Below, piece by piece: positions 45,210-55,466 of a stretch of 64,000 nt of DNA. Source of the stretch: Agrostemma githago. Lineage: Eukaryota > Streptophyta > Magnoliopsida > Caryophyllales > Caryophyllaceae. Every line of letters starts with the position of its first letter. Position 1 is the stretch's first letter. Made by a program: the position numbers and the translations under genes. Below the pieces are notes generated by a model, which saw only the letters and a list, made by a program, of their open reading frames with translations, was not told the DNA's origin and did not search any database. Location: assembly GCA_958450325.1 (NCBI GenBank), contig OY288243.1, positions 39,592,878-39,656,877 on the forward strand. The letters run 5' to 3'.

Positions 45210-48085
45210 CACTACTACAAATCTCTTGATTTCTTGACACTTTAAAGGTAGGTTCTCGACGCTTTAAAGTGTCGTAAATTTAATTCTCGACGCTTTCATA
45301 AAGCGTGGAGATTTTGGGCGTCAGGAATTCTCGACGCATTTTGGTGTCGTCAATCTCGACGCATTAAAACGTTGAAAATTTTATTCATGACGTTTTTCTG
45401 CGTCACCACATGTACACGCTAAAATATGCAACCCCGACGCTTTTTTACGTCGCGGTATTTTTTTCCCGCCAATTTGAGCACAAGACTTTTTACTATTAAA
45501 AGGGTCGAGAAATAATAATATAAAATTATGTTATCAACACTTTGACATCGTAAATGCGACGAGAATCTGATCATAAAGAATATATTAATAATATATTTCG
45601 ATCCAACCCCTACTTGCGATTATAAAATTATGTAGTCTAATAAGCGCGACTCTACATTACTGGATTTATATAGTAATACACAAAGATCGTGTTGGCCTTA
45701 TAATTCTGAGTACAGCTGTTTCATTAAAAAAATATCATTAAAAATATTTGTGTAGTTAAAAATTTAAAAAGAAATCCAATAGTTACAAATACGAACAACA
45801 CCTGTTTTCCTTGACAACCGTGCCACCTTCTCTTCTCGCATGCATGTGTGGTAGAGTCTTGTCCTTCATGACCTCAAACTCTTCCTTTCATCAATTAAGC
45901 GTAATAGGGAATATTTTCAATTAAGAGAAATATCATGCATTTTAATTCAAGTCAAGCAAATAAAAATGCGATACAAAAAACAAAATTTAGATTAAGTCGA
46001 CAAAGAGAAACAATACCTCTCAACCCATCTCTTTCCATTACTTTGACATCTCCCCTCACTAGAATGATTTTTCCCTAAGCTGTGAGAACCCACTGTATGT
46101 TAAATGAATAGAAGTTTCACAACTGAAATAGCTAAGTTAGTTCAAATAAAAAAGCAAAGAATAATGATGCTTCACAATTTAAATTAGTTTGTCTACTTTA
46201 CACTCCAATACATTAATTTGTCCACTTTCAGGAGATACTAGAAATTCAAAGCAGCCAGAACAATCGGACAAAGACAATGAAGCATATTCTGACTTATCAC
46301 TCCAATACATGACTTGAAACTTTAAACCCCTGTGTGTATTTGAAATAGATCAGAGACTTCTACATTGTTCAACATCTTTTATTGCCTGATCATTGCTCCA
46401 TTTTTGGCCTATATATGCACCTCAATTCCACTATTTTCATCACTTATTCATCCTACATTATACTTCTACGAGTTATTCATACTCAAATCTTAACTTTTAC
46501 ACCATATAAATTTAATGTTTATTCATCATGCTAGTAAACTGAACGAAACCTAAAAACCTTAAGTTATGGAGATCGAACCAATATGAAAAACAAACGGTTA
46601 AAGTTATAGAGAATTCTTAGTTTTTTTTATATATGCTTCCGCCCCTCAAAAAATCGGAACAATATTCATGACAAAAGTAGAAATCATGGATTAAAATAGT
46701 CAAATAATGTATCAAATGTGTCCAACTCATCATACGATTCCGTTCAGATCAATCTCAAAATAGGAAGAAGCCAAGTACCTCACAATACATAGCCTCGTGC
46801 TCTTGAATTGAGGTGCTCACTGTTTATTCTACACAATCACAACGGAAAACAACAAAGGAATTCGGCTAACTTAAAGCAGAACTAAATAACTCATCATATG
46901 ATCATAATCGAAATATACCCTTTGATTCGAATAAGTTTCCAATTTGAAAAGTTATTAGTGAAGAAACTTCAGCTTACCTTAATGAAACATAAAGCATAAC
47001 CCATCAAAGAACCCATAACTCCTAGAAACATCAGAAAACGCCATCGGTATATAACCTATCAGGCTATCATCAGTCAGACAATCATTCGTTAGTACATTTA
47101 ACAGTAATATGAATTAGAGTTACAGATATAGGAAAGTAACCTTTTCAAGAGTTTCCTTGATAAAATTATAGTGAAAGAGGGTCTCGGAGGAAGTGGGTCC
47201 CAACTGAAAAGTCATTGAAGATGAACAGAAAGATGGGTGAGTGAAATTAGATTCAAATTGAGGGAAACCAAAATGGGTTTACGATGACATGCCTTGATAT
47301 TAAGGGTCATGTATTAGGTCTCGTAAAATTTTGAAGAGGAAATCCTATACCATGTATTAGGGTCTGTCTTTTCCCTCCCTACTCAATGCCGGTAATTAGT
47401 CATCACGGTTTTCATAAATCCGACCGCATAATTAGTCATCACGGTTTTCAATGCCATTTTCATAAAAAAAATCAAGAACTAAGATCTTAATCAACCATTA
47501 TAAATCAACGTTCAGCCAAATTGAGATGTAAATTGCGGTTAAATCAAATGCCATGGGCGATTTCATTACCTTTGCCCTGTACTATGGATTCGGGCTTGCG
47601 TTTGGATCAATAATCGATTCCAGCTACCTTCATTCACACCCTAATAAATTTTATACTTCAGCAAGAAAGTTTGATGATTAAGGGAAAATCTCGATTAAAA
47701 TTGGGATTCTAGGGATTTGCTCAAAAATTGGAAATCAATTATAATTCATCAAAGTAAGGAAGAGATGTATACCAGATTTTACACGAAAGATGGGTAAGAT
47801 TCGAGCTTGAAGCATCTTCAATGAATTCTTTTGGTGTTCTTCATGCGAGAGATGAAGAGAATAATACGAGTACTGCGAGGTTAAGTGGAGGGAGAAAGTC
47901 GGGAGCGGTTTAGGGAATTAGGGAAACTGAGGGGTTTAATTTTTATTTTCTGAATGGACTTTTTATTATTGACGCATTAATTGGTCACAGCCCAACATTA
48001 AGTTGCACACGGGCTACAAGTTAGCTTGACGCATACAAAAGTGTCCAAGAGGAAGTGTCCTCAAAAGGAGGTATTTCATGTAGTG
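45210..48085 (+). mobile_element. Non-autonomous CACTA transposon, 2.9 kb
   Basis: Its left end CACTACTACAAAT and right end atttcatgtagtg (reverse complement CACTACATGAAAT) are CACTA termini. They are flanked by the 3-bp TSD ACT (45207-45209 and 48086-48088), typical of the superfamily. Subterminal repeats of a tctcgacgcttta / gacgcatt type crowd the left 250 bp, with gacgcat copies near the right end. The interior is AT-rich with no transposase or ORF of note. It splits G2 RNase H. Strand is nominal. Confidence 0.92.
45235..45460. repeat. CACTA subterminal motif array
   Basis: Repeated ctcgacgcttt, ctcgacgcatt and their inverted forms (aaagcgt, gtgtcgt) occur about ten times, several arranged as short hairpins (gacgctttaaagtgtc). 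These are the likely binding sites of a CACTA transposase supplied in trans. Confidence 0.75.
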
Positions 48086-48690
48086 ACTTCAGAAACTTCA
48101 TTTTCATCCGGTAAGGCCAATCCTAAAGCAGTGGTCAATTTTTCCTTTAAAATTCGAAACAATTCCTCACACCCCTCTTCCCAATAAAATTTTATGGCTT
48201 TCTACATCAGTGTAGTCATTAATCTATCTATTTTGGAAAAATCCTTCACAAATCTCCTATAGTAACCAGCTAAGCCAAAAAGCTACGAATTTCAGTCACA
48301 GATTTCAGGTTAGGTCACTCCTTAACAACCTTATTCAGCAGGATCTATTGATACTCCATCCTTAGATATAATATTACCCAAAATTACTCGTACCAGCCAA
48401 AAAAATCACACCTCGAAACTTTAGCAAATACTAATTTCCTCTCAAGATACCTAAGAAAATTCGTAAATGTTCCTCATACTCTTCTTCATTCTTTGAATAA
48501 TCACTATGTTATCAATGAATATCACAATAAAATTATCTAAGTCCTCAAGGTTTGGTTCGTTAAGTCCATAAAAACATCGGTGCACTAGTCAACCCAAAAA
48601 GCATCACAGTAAACTCACAATGACATTATCTAGTAGAAAATATAGTCCTAGGTGAATCCTCAAGCGCTATCATTAATTGATGTTACCTAG
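48086..48690 (-). pseudogene. G2 reverse transcriptase/RNase H remnant
   Basis: The plus-strand text parallels G1 at 28395-28985 (for example caactaagccaaaaagctacgaatttcagtcac, paraphrasing the FLGLAGY block) but with many indels and stops. Its 5' end, gttaccta at 48684-48691, joins RT sequence directly to the protease. About 730 bp (protease end and RT N-terminus) are missing relative to G1. Confidence 0.75.
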
Positions 48691-49661
48691 ATGGCATGGC
48701 AAAATCATAATCCACGATTTCAATAGGTTCAAAAATCATTTTATCCACAAACTTAGTTGAAATAAAAGAGTGAGATGCACCAGAATCAAATTGAACATTA
48801 GCTAAAATAGAGTTCACTAGAAAGTTACCCGAAATGATGTCTGTGTTTTCAGCTTCCTCTCTATTCATGACATAGAGCTTTCCAGTAGGCTTCTTATTAC
48901 TCTGTGTGGCATTTACTTGGCCCACGGGTTTACTAGCTGCGGTAATGTTGGTATGAGTCGGAGCTGGATTCCTAAAATGAAGTGAATAGACTGTAACAAC
49001 CCTAGCATAGACATCTCTTAATGAAGTGAATGTCTCTCCAGCGAACCTATCCTTAATCTTCCAATGTAACTTATCCTCAAACCTAGATGCTTTAATCCTT
49101 TCAGTTGGCACTAGCTCCTTAGCAAAACTACTAAGCTCAAAAAGTTTATTATAAAAGTCTTTCACACTCATCTCATCGGTTTGCTTTAGGTCTCCAAATT
49201 CAGCTAATTTTTGATGTTTCACATGTTCTGGGAAAAATTCTACTTCTAATATTTCCTTAAGAGTATCCCAGTCTTTATCATATAGTGTGTGGGTGCCATT
49301 AGGATTTCTTATTATTATTGGTTTCATAAAGTCCTCTTTAACGTTCTGCCACCAAATGTCCGCCTCTTCCTTCAAATAGAAGACAACGATCCTAGCCTGA
49401 AATTCATGTGGACACCCTACTGCTAGAAATTTTTTCTCCATCTCCCTAACCCAATTATCTAGTTCATTAGGATCCCCTTTCCCAGTAAAAGTCGGCGGTT
49501 TCTTCTTCTGTACCGCTTCAGACATTCCAACAACAGTGGGCGTAGGATCATTCTCATTCTCAACTCTATCATTCATATTCTGGGTAACAACGGTCATTTG
49601 TTGCACAGCTTGGACAAGAGCTGCATTCTGAGCTAACAGTTGTGCCATCATAGCGGCCATA
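48691..49661 (-). pseudogene. gag: G2 gag-protease fusion, open but truncated
   Basis: An open frame reads MAAMMAQLLAQNAALVQAV, the Retrotrans_gag core (PPTFTGKGDPNELDNWVREMEK, CPHEFQARIVVFYLKEEADIWW, EFFPEHVKHQKLAEFGDLK, MSVKDFYNKLFELS). It then passes in frame from SLRDVYARV to NPAPTHTN and the protease (VQFDSGASHSFIS). The zinc-knuckle region between them is deleted without loss of frame. The frame's apparent start (up to 49714) is read from NA3 LTR and is not real. The true start codon lies at 59340-59345, across NA3. Confidence 0.85.
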
Positions 49662-51272
49662 TAATGGTGGGATTTGTCGTGGATCCCGCCGATCAAATAA
49701 TAACCAACTAGCACCTAACGGTAGTTAGGGTAAGTCGGGTCGTGTCCACGGAGACGGTGTTGCAGGGTTTAGACTAGGTCGGCCCAAAACGAGACTATGC
49801 TACCAAACCAACACAAAGAGATGCTAATTGATGAAATATGATGAGAGGAGAAGAAGGAATTGGACTAGCAATGAACTAGACTATAAAAAGGCTAAATGAA
49901 ATAACTAAACACAAACTAAACAATGAACTAAAGAAATGATGACTAACTAATAAGTTGAATCAAATATGAAGAAGAAGTGGGTTAGGTCGGGTTCACAAGT
50001 GTAGTAGGGTGACTTGGGTGGTCAAGGGTGTAGGTGTCTCCTAATTGGTAGAATCGGTCCGGGCTCTCGCAACTTAAACCGATGTCGAGGTAGGTCCGGG
50101 CTCTCGCAACTTAGACCCTAGTCCGCACTCTCGTGACTACGACTATCCTCAACACTATCCTCAACATGACCACATACAAGACAAACAATGAGTAGAGGAA
50201 GACTAGCATGAGAAGCATGGCCACTACAACTCAAACAAGCATTTCAACAAACACATGGTGTGCCAAGTATGTGACTAACAACAAAGATTCACCCTTTACC
50301 CCTAATCAAACCCTAATCACCCATATTCTACCCTTAATCCCCCTACTAACCCACAAGTAATCTACTCACTCATAATCAAAGATAAACTAACAACAATAAG
50401 AGAAAACCACATCACAATCTAAACATCCATAATGAAAGAAAACAAGAACAATAACAAGAACACTAAGTAAAGATTCAAACTTGAATAAATAACAATAAAC
50501 AAGAGAAAGGAAGATTATACCAACAACCAAATGATGAAAAGATGATAACTTGCATAAAAGAGAAACCCAAATCAACCCCAAGTTTGTCAAGCTTGGATGA
50601 ATCTTCAAGTATTCCCTTAATCCAAGAACTAATTACAATGATTAACTAGAGATTAAAGAGAGATTAAAACTAATGTGAGGAACACTAATCTAGGGTTTGA
50701 ATGCTTCATGGAGGCTTAAAAGAGTCTAGGGTATGATAAGATCCATAAACAATACAAGAGGGAAGTATTTATAGGGGTACAAGAATGAAGGAGGAAGGAA
50801 AAGAAGAGGTGCGGCTACAACAGGTTGGTCCCGACCGGGACGGCCTATCATCCCGACCGGGACGGCCTGTCAGTGGCCCCTTCAAAAGTGCACTTCATCC
50901 CGGACGGGATGAGGTGCATACCTGTCGGGGATGAGTCTTGTAGGCCTCCAATATGATCCTTTTGGTTCCTCCTTACTTCACATGAACTTCTCATCGATTC
51001 TCGGGACTCGGGATCGGGTCTCGGAGGCTAGGGATTGGGTCCCAAGGTCTTGGGGTCGAATCCAAGGCATCGAGTGATCGTTCCTCCGCTTCGTTGGCTC
51101 CGAAAAGTGTATGTATTGAGTCGGAATCACTCCAACTCTTCACGAATGGTCTCGGGAACCTGAAACGAGCTAGAGGAAGCATAAGTAGTCCGTGAACCGC
51201 TCCCAAGGAGCGATTCCGCAAGGAAATGGGACCATAACACTACGAAATAGGCACTACAAACTATACTTATCA
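49662..51272 (-). repeat. NA3 3' LTR
   Basis: The minus strand starts TGATAAGTATAGTTTG (51272) and ends ACAAATCCCACCATTA (49662), with TA/TG variation at the end. The TATA box (minus strand ctataaata, 50774-50766) lies about 55 bp after the near-palindrome block. Confidence 0.95.
50828..50935. repeat. cccgaccggg near-palindrome block upstream of the NA3 LTR TATA box
   Basis: Units gtcccgaccgggacgg, atcccgaccgggacgg, atcccggacgggatga and a decayed cctgtcggggatga lie here, with cctgtcagtggcccc and aaaagtgcac between them. The 5' LTR copy is at 58873-58978. On the element's strand it is upstream of the TATA box. Confidence 0.9.
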
Positions 51273-51310
51273 ACTCCCCCACACTTAACCCTTACTCGCC
51301 CTCGAGTAAG
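51273..51310 (-). promoter_or_regulatory. NA3 terminal polypurine tract and hairpin
   Basis: On the minus strand CTTACTCGAGGGCGAGTAAG (51310-51291) is an 8-bp stem with loop AGGG. It is followed by ggttaagtgtgggggagt, which abuts the 3' LTR. Confidence 0.8.
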
Positions 51311-53020
51311 CACAAACTAACTACTAAACTAGCCGAGCGGGTATTAGCGCACCCTACGCCCTTTCAACTCACGCGAGTACACTTAGAGGGAAAGTGAACT
51401 CCGCAAGGCAAGTGAGGTCTTGCGACAAAACTGTGGATGCAACCGGACACTAAACACACAAACACATAACCATACAAACAACACACAAAAGGTTGCACCC
51501 AAAGAGAAACAAATACCGCTTCCCTCTAAAAAGCGGTGAAAGAAGCACCGGTTTAGGACTCAAGGCAAGTGACAACGTTCCCAAGCTAGCAATACAAACC
51601 AAAATGGACTAAACCCTAACAGTATGACGACAAAGCAATAAAAACGTTGGTAACTTACCTAGGTTCCTCCTAACCTTCTAAGAACGTACTACGGGACGAT
51701 CGGCGGGATGGAAAGTGATGAACCACGGTGTTAATCGACACTGTAGGTAAGTGAGACCCCGCCCCCTTTAGCAAAGAGCCAAGAGGGTCGTCCCATGCCC
51801 AAAACCGCTTAACTAGTCCAAGTAAAAAGGTGGAAAAATTTGCAAAGTGAGGGAAGACCGGCCTTTGCCGCTATCATCCTTCCTAAGGACTCGGTCCTTT
51901 GGTAGGCTCTTCATGGCAAAATTCGGAAAAAGGCTTATTTTTGTGAGGTTAAGATCTTTTTGTGAGACGATTTTCTTTTGGCATTTTCTCTTTTCTTTTG
52001 CATCTTTGCTTTGTTTGTTGCCATGCCATTTCTTTTTCTTCTTTTCTATTTTCTTTTTGGCTTTTGTGCCTTTTCTTTTTCTTCATTCTTTTCTTTCTTT
52101 CATTTTCTTTCTTTTTCTTTTCTTTGCCCTTTCGGCTTGATTTGGCTTTTTGGCATTTCTTTGTGTGACAAGAAATAGAGAACCCAACAAATTGCAATTT
52201 ATTGTGTGGATATGTGTAGGAGGTAGGTAAATGGGAGAGTCAGGGAGCGTCCTTCCCTTTAAACCCACAAAAAGTGGAGAACTTCGACCAATCAAACAAT
52301 CCCAAACATGGTCACCTAAGGGACAGGACTCGGCAACCAAGGCCTTTTCACACCGTGGGTGGTCATGATGGTCAAATGCAAATCCCGTAGTAAATCCCTA
52401 GTAAGCTAGGTGGACTCAAGGTAAGGAACCAACGAACTCATTGATTTAGGGTCATTCTACTAGACTAAAGTCCAAGACTCGATTTATACCACTAGGAAGG
52501 GAAAGTAAACACTCGCACACTAGCCTCTAAACCGGGTTTTCAAAAATCGTTTACGCACTAGACACAAGCACACAACACAAAACAAAGACATGACAAAAAC
52601 GAAAGAAAAAGAGATAAAAGGCCACAAAACAAAAACAAACAACACAAACACATAAACAACACAAACACCACCCCGAGCTTCCAAATAAGCCACTAAATCA
52701 ACCAAACTTTACAAAGCTCCTCCCGAGCACACAACATCACAATCTCCTCCCAACTCCACAAGAGATAAAGAAGAAAAAGGGATAAAGATGTTACCGGAAG
52801 TCTTGAAAGCTCTCCAAAGCTATCGGTGATTCAAGTAACCTATAAGGAAAAAGGGAGGCAAAACACGCACAACACAACAAATACACGATACAACGACCCA
52901 AAAGGAAAACACACAAAAGGAAAATCTTTTTGATTTTTATGAAAAATTTTCAAATTTTTAGGGTTTTTAAAGATTTTTCGGAAAAACTACGAAAACAAAA
53001 CTAACTATGATAGAATATCG
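51311..53020 (-). other. NA3 3' noncoding region
   Basis: Includes a T/C-rich low-complexity stretch (51950-52135, ttttctttc-type) and an A-rich one (52540-52690). Frames across these are low-complexity artefacts. The last 100 bp before the hairpin resemble NA2. No gene seen. Confidence 0.65.
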
Positions 53021-53058
53021 CTCCCCCACACTTAAGCCGAGCAATGTCCTCATGCTCG
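53021..53058 (-). promoter_or_regulatory. NA3 internal hairpin and polypurine tract
   Basis: On the minus strand cgagcatgaggacattgctcg (53058-53038) pairs CGAGCA with TGCTCG around an AGGA-containing loop. It is followed by gcttaagtgtgggggag (53037-53021), matching the terminal PPT. This corresponds to the NA2 internal site (24777-24816). Confidence 0.65.
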
Positions 53059-54248
53059 ACCGTAGTGCATGGGAGCACAAAAGAAAAGAAACTACGAAAA
53101 ATAATGCTAAAAAAACAAAAGGTGGAGAAAAGGGTAAAATGTGTCCGGCCGGGGTGTAGTCAAGTCACCGTGGGCCGAGACAAGAAAAGATATGGATGGG
53201 GGAAGAAATAAAAGGAAAAAATAAAAGGAAAATGAGAGGGGAGGACTGGGTGTAATCAAGTCACCTAGCCCGGATTCCGCCCAAATTCGACTAAATTCTA
53301 CAAAAGGGTGAAAATCTTGTAAAATTTGGATTTTGAAATGACTCTCGATGTAGTCACGTCATCGAGAGTCGGGAGCAACAAATACCAAGGCCCCGAGGGC
53401 CACCATGACACATAAGTGTATAAGGGAAAGGGAATAAACAAATGAAGACAAGCTAAAAAAACGGAAAAGAAAGGATAGTTGCCGTACCATATGGTTGGCA
53501 ACTCACTCGCTCCATCGTCTCATAAATCAACATCGGCATGTAGCTAGTCGTTGTTATTCCTTCCCAATCGCGATACGGTTCCATGGTTGGGGCATAAAGG
53601 TAAAATGGGGTGGGTTTTGATGTGAAAGTCGGTTTAAAGTGAAGTTAAAGTGAGGTGTAAATGTTTATGTGAGGTGTAGGGGTCATATAATGAGAGTAGG
53701 GACATGTAGGGAGGTTGGGAGGGGGGTATAAAGTGGTTGGGTGGGCTCAAACGACGAAGAAAAAGCAAAAGAAGGAACAAGGGGTCCATCCCGGTCGGGA
53801 TGGGTGGTCCCGGTCGGGATGACCGGCTCGTCCCGGTCGGGATGACCTGTCAGTAGACCCATCTTTTGTGCACCTCATCCCGGACGGGATGACATCCTTC
53901 CCGGTCGGGATGGGCCTTCCATCCCGGACGGGATGACCTATTCTAGGCCGGGAAGAGTCTCTTAACCCTCTATAGCTCCCAAAAGCTCGTTCCAATATTC
54001 AAAAACCAACTTCCCTTCACACGATCCAACCTCAAACAATGACCACTCCTCCCTAGGAATCACCTTCACTTCACCTATCAAACAAAACTCAAATATACAT
54101 CAAATTCCCTCCCTCACATCGCTCATCAATAATCCAAATAATCAAGAAGTTCACAAAACAAAACAAACTACAAGGGAAAGAGATATATACAAAGAGACGG
54201 TTCTAGTGGAACTCCGTCAAACCAAGGTGGTGCATTCTTCAATCTTTT
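53059..54248 (-). other. NA3 noncoding region between protease and internal PPT
   Basis: Holds the six-unit near-palindrome array (53787-53938) and a TATA-like sequence downstream of it on the minus strand (ctttatacc, about 53734-53726). No coding domain is visible; RT would be expected here in a full Athila element. Confidence 0.6.
53787..53938. repeat. Six-unit tcccggtcggga near-palindrome array inside NA3
   Basis: Units: atcccggtcgggatgg, two gtcccggtcgggatga, atcccggacgggatga, ttcccggtcgggatgg, atcccggacgggatga. Spacers acctgtcagtagaccc and ttttgtgcacctc match those in the LTR block (50828-50935), so this is a diverged copy of the LTR module. Confidence 0.92.
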
Positions 54249-55466
54249 TCAACAACAAGAACTATTTCCATCTCCATCAAGGGCACGAAGGAACAAGTTG
54301 AAGGCCCTAACAAAGTCTTCAATCAAGCTAGTAATATAAGCATCCAAATACCAAGGCTCTTCATGGCCTTGTCTTGACGTTCCCGGGGCATCCCGATCTT
54401 GTAAGTTCAAAGGCTTGAACTTATACTTTTGATCCTTCGGGATATACCCAAACGTCCACCGGTCCTTATGTGGCCCCAAGGGAGGCTCATCTTTCTCCTT
54501 GCTTTTCAACTTGTCATAAACCCCATGACATGGGCACTCATCCTCTCCAATCTCGGAGTCATCATCCTCAAGTTCACAAGAATTCTTCTTCAAGCTTTGG
54601 CCCGACTCTCAACCTACATCGATGTCCTTCGCGGCTTGGATCATATTGCATGACTCATCGTTGGTGGGCGAAGTGTTACCTTGGAGGTCAAACACTAGCT
54701 TCTCTTCGCCTAGTTCGAAGGTGATCCTACCATTCTTCACATCGATCATAGCACCGGCGGTGTGTAGAAATGGGCGCCCAAGAATAATGGGAGTGATAGC
54801 ATCTTCCCGCATATCGAGCACGATGAAGTCAACCGGAATGAAGAACTTACCGATTCTCACCGGCACATCCTCTAGCATTCCCAATGGTCGGTTGAATGAA
54901 CTATCGGCCATTTGGAGTGTGATAGAAGTACTTTTAAGCTTCTTCATCCCAAGTCGGCAACAAATAGAATAAGGGATGATGCTCACACTCGCACCCAAAT
55001 CACATAATGCTCTTTCGATCTTGTAGTGGCCTATGGTGCAAGGGATCGAGAATCTACCCGGATCCTTCAACTTTGGAAGCGTAGAACCTTGAATGAGCTC
55101 GCTCACCACCCTTGTGAACGCAATGGTCTCTTCCTTGTCGATGGATCTCTTCCTAGCCAAGATATCTTTCATGAATCTTCCATATGCCGGGATTTGGGTA
55201 AGTAGCTCGGTGAATGGGACACAAACATCCAATTTCTTCACAATGTCAAGGAACTTTTCATATTGAGAATCTACCTTGGTCTTCATTTGCCTTGTTGGGA
55301 AAGGCAACTTGATTTGGCACTTATTTGGCTCAATCGGGGTAGACTCCTCACATGACACTTTCCTTTTTCCCTTGTCTTTGCCTTGAAGTGGGGGAAGCTT
55401 GTCTTCTTGGGGTCTCTCGATCTCCCATAAGACTTGCTCCTCCATTGGATTATCAAAGCTTGATTC
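54249..55466 (-). pseudogene. NA3 aspartic protease and C-terminal extension, one internal stop
   Basis: The frame 55445-54609 has a basic/Pro-rich linker, LPFPTRQMKTKVDSQYEKFL (conserved before Athila proteases), DPGRFSIPCTIG, the active site CDLGAS (DxGA type, Leu in place of Ser/Thr), MADSS...PLGMLEDVPVRIG and ITPIILGRPFL. A TGA at 54608-54606 interrupts. The same frame continues to 54249 with an acidic, Cys-containing extension ending GNSSCC. No RT follows. It would cleave Gag. The stop upstream at 55469-55467 (TAG) separates it from gag in the same frame. Confidence 0.85.

Noticed and set aside
51847..52340. Several Phe/Ser-rich and Lys-rich frames
   Set aside because: A T/C-rich low-complexity stretch gives open frames on both strands. 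No domain is present.
53787..53938. CRISPR-like array
   Set aside because: Units are 14-16 bp near-palindromes with uneven short spacers in a plant retrotransposon. There are no cas genes and no regular spacing.
53747..53995. 82-codon Arg/Gly/Pro-rich minus frame
   Set aside because: It is a translation of the palindrome array. The repeating Ser-Arg-Pro-Gly pattern follows from the DNA repeat.
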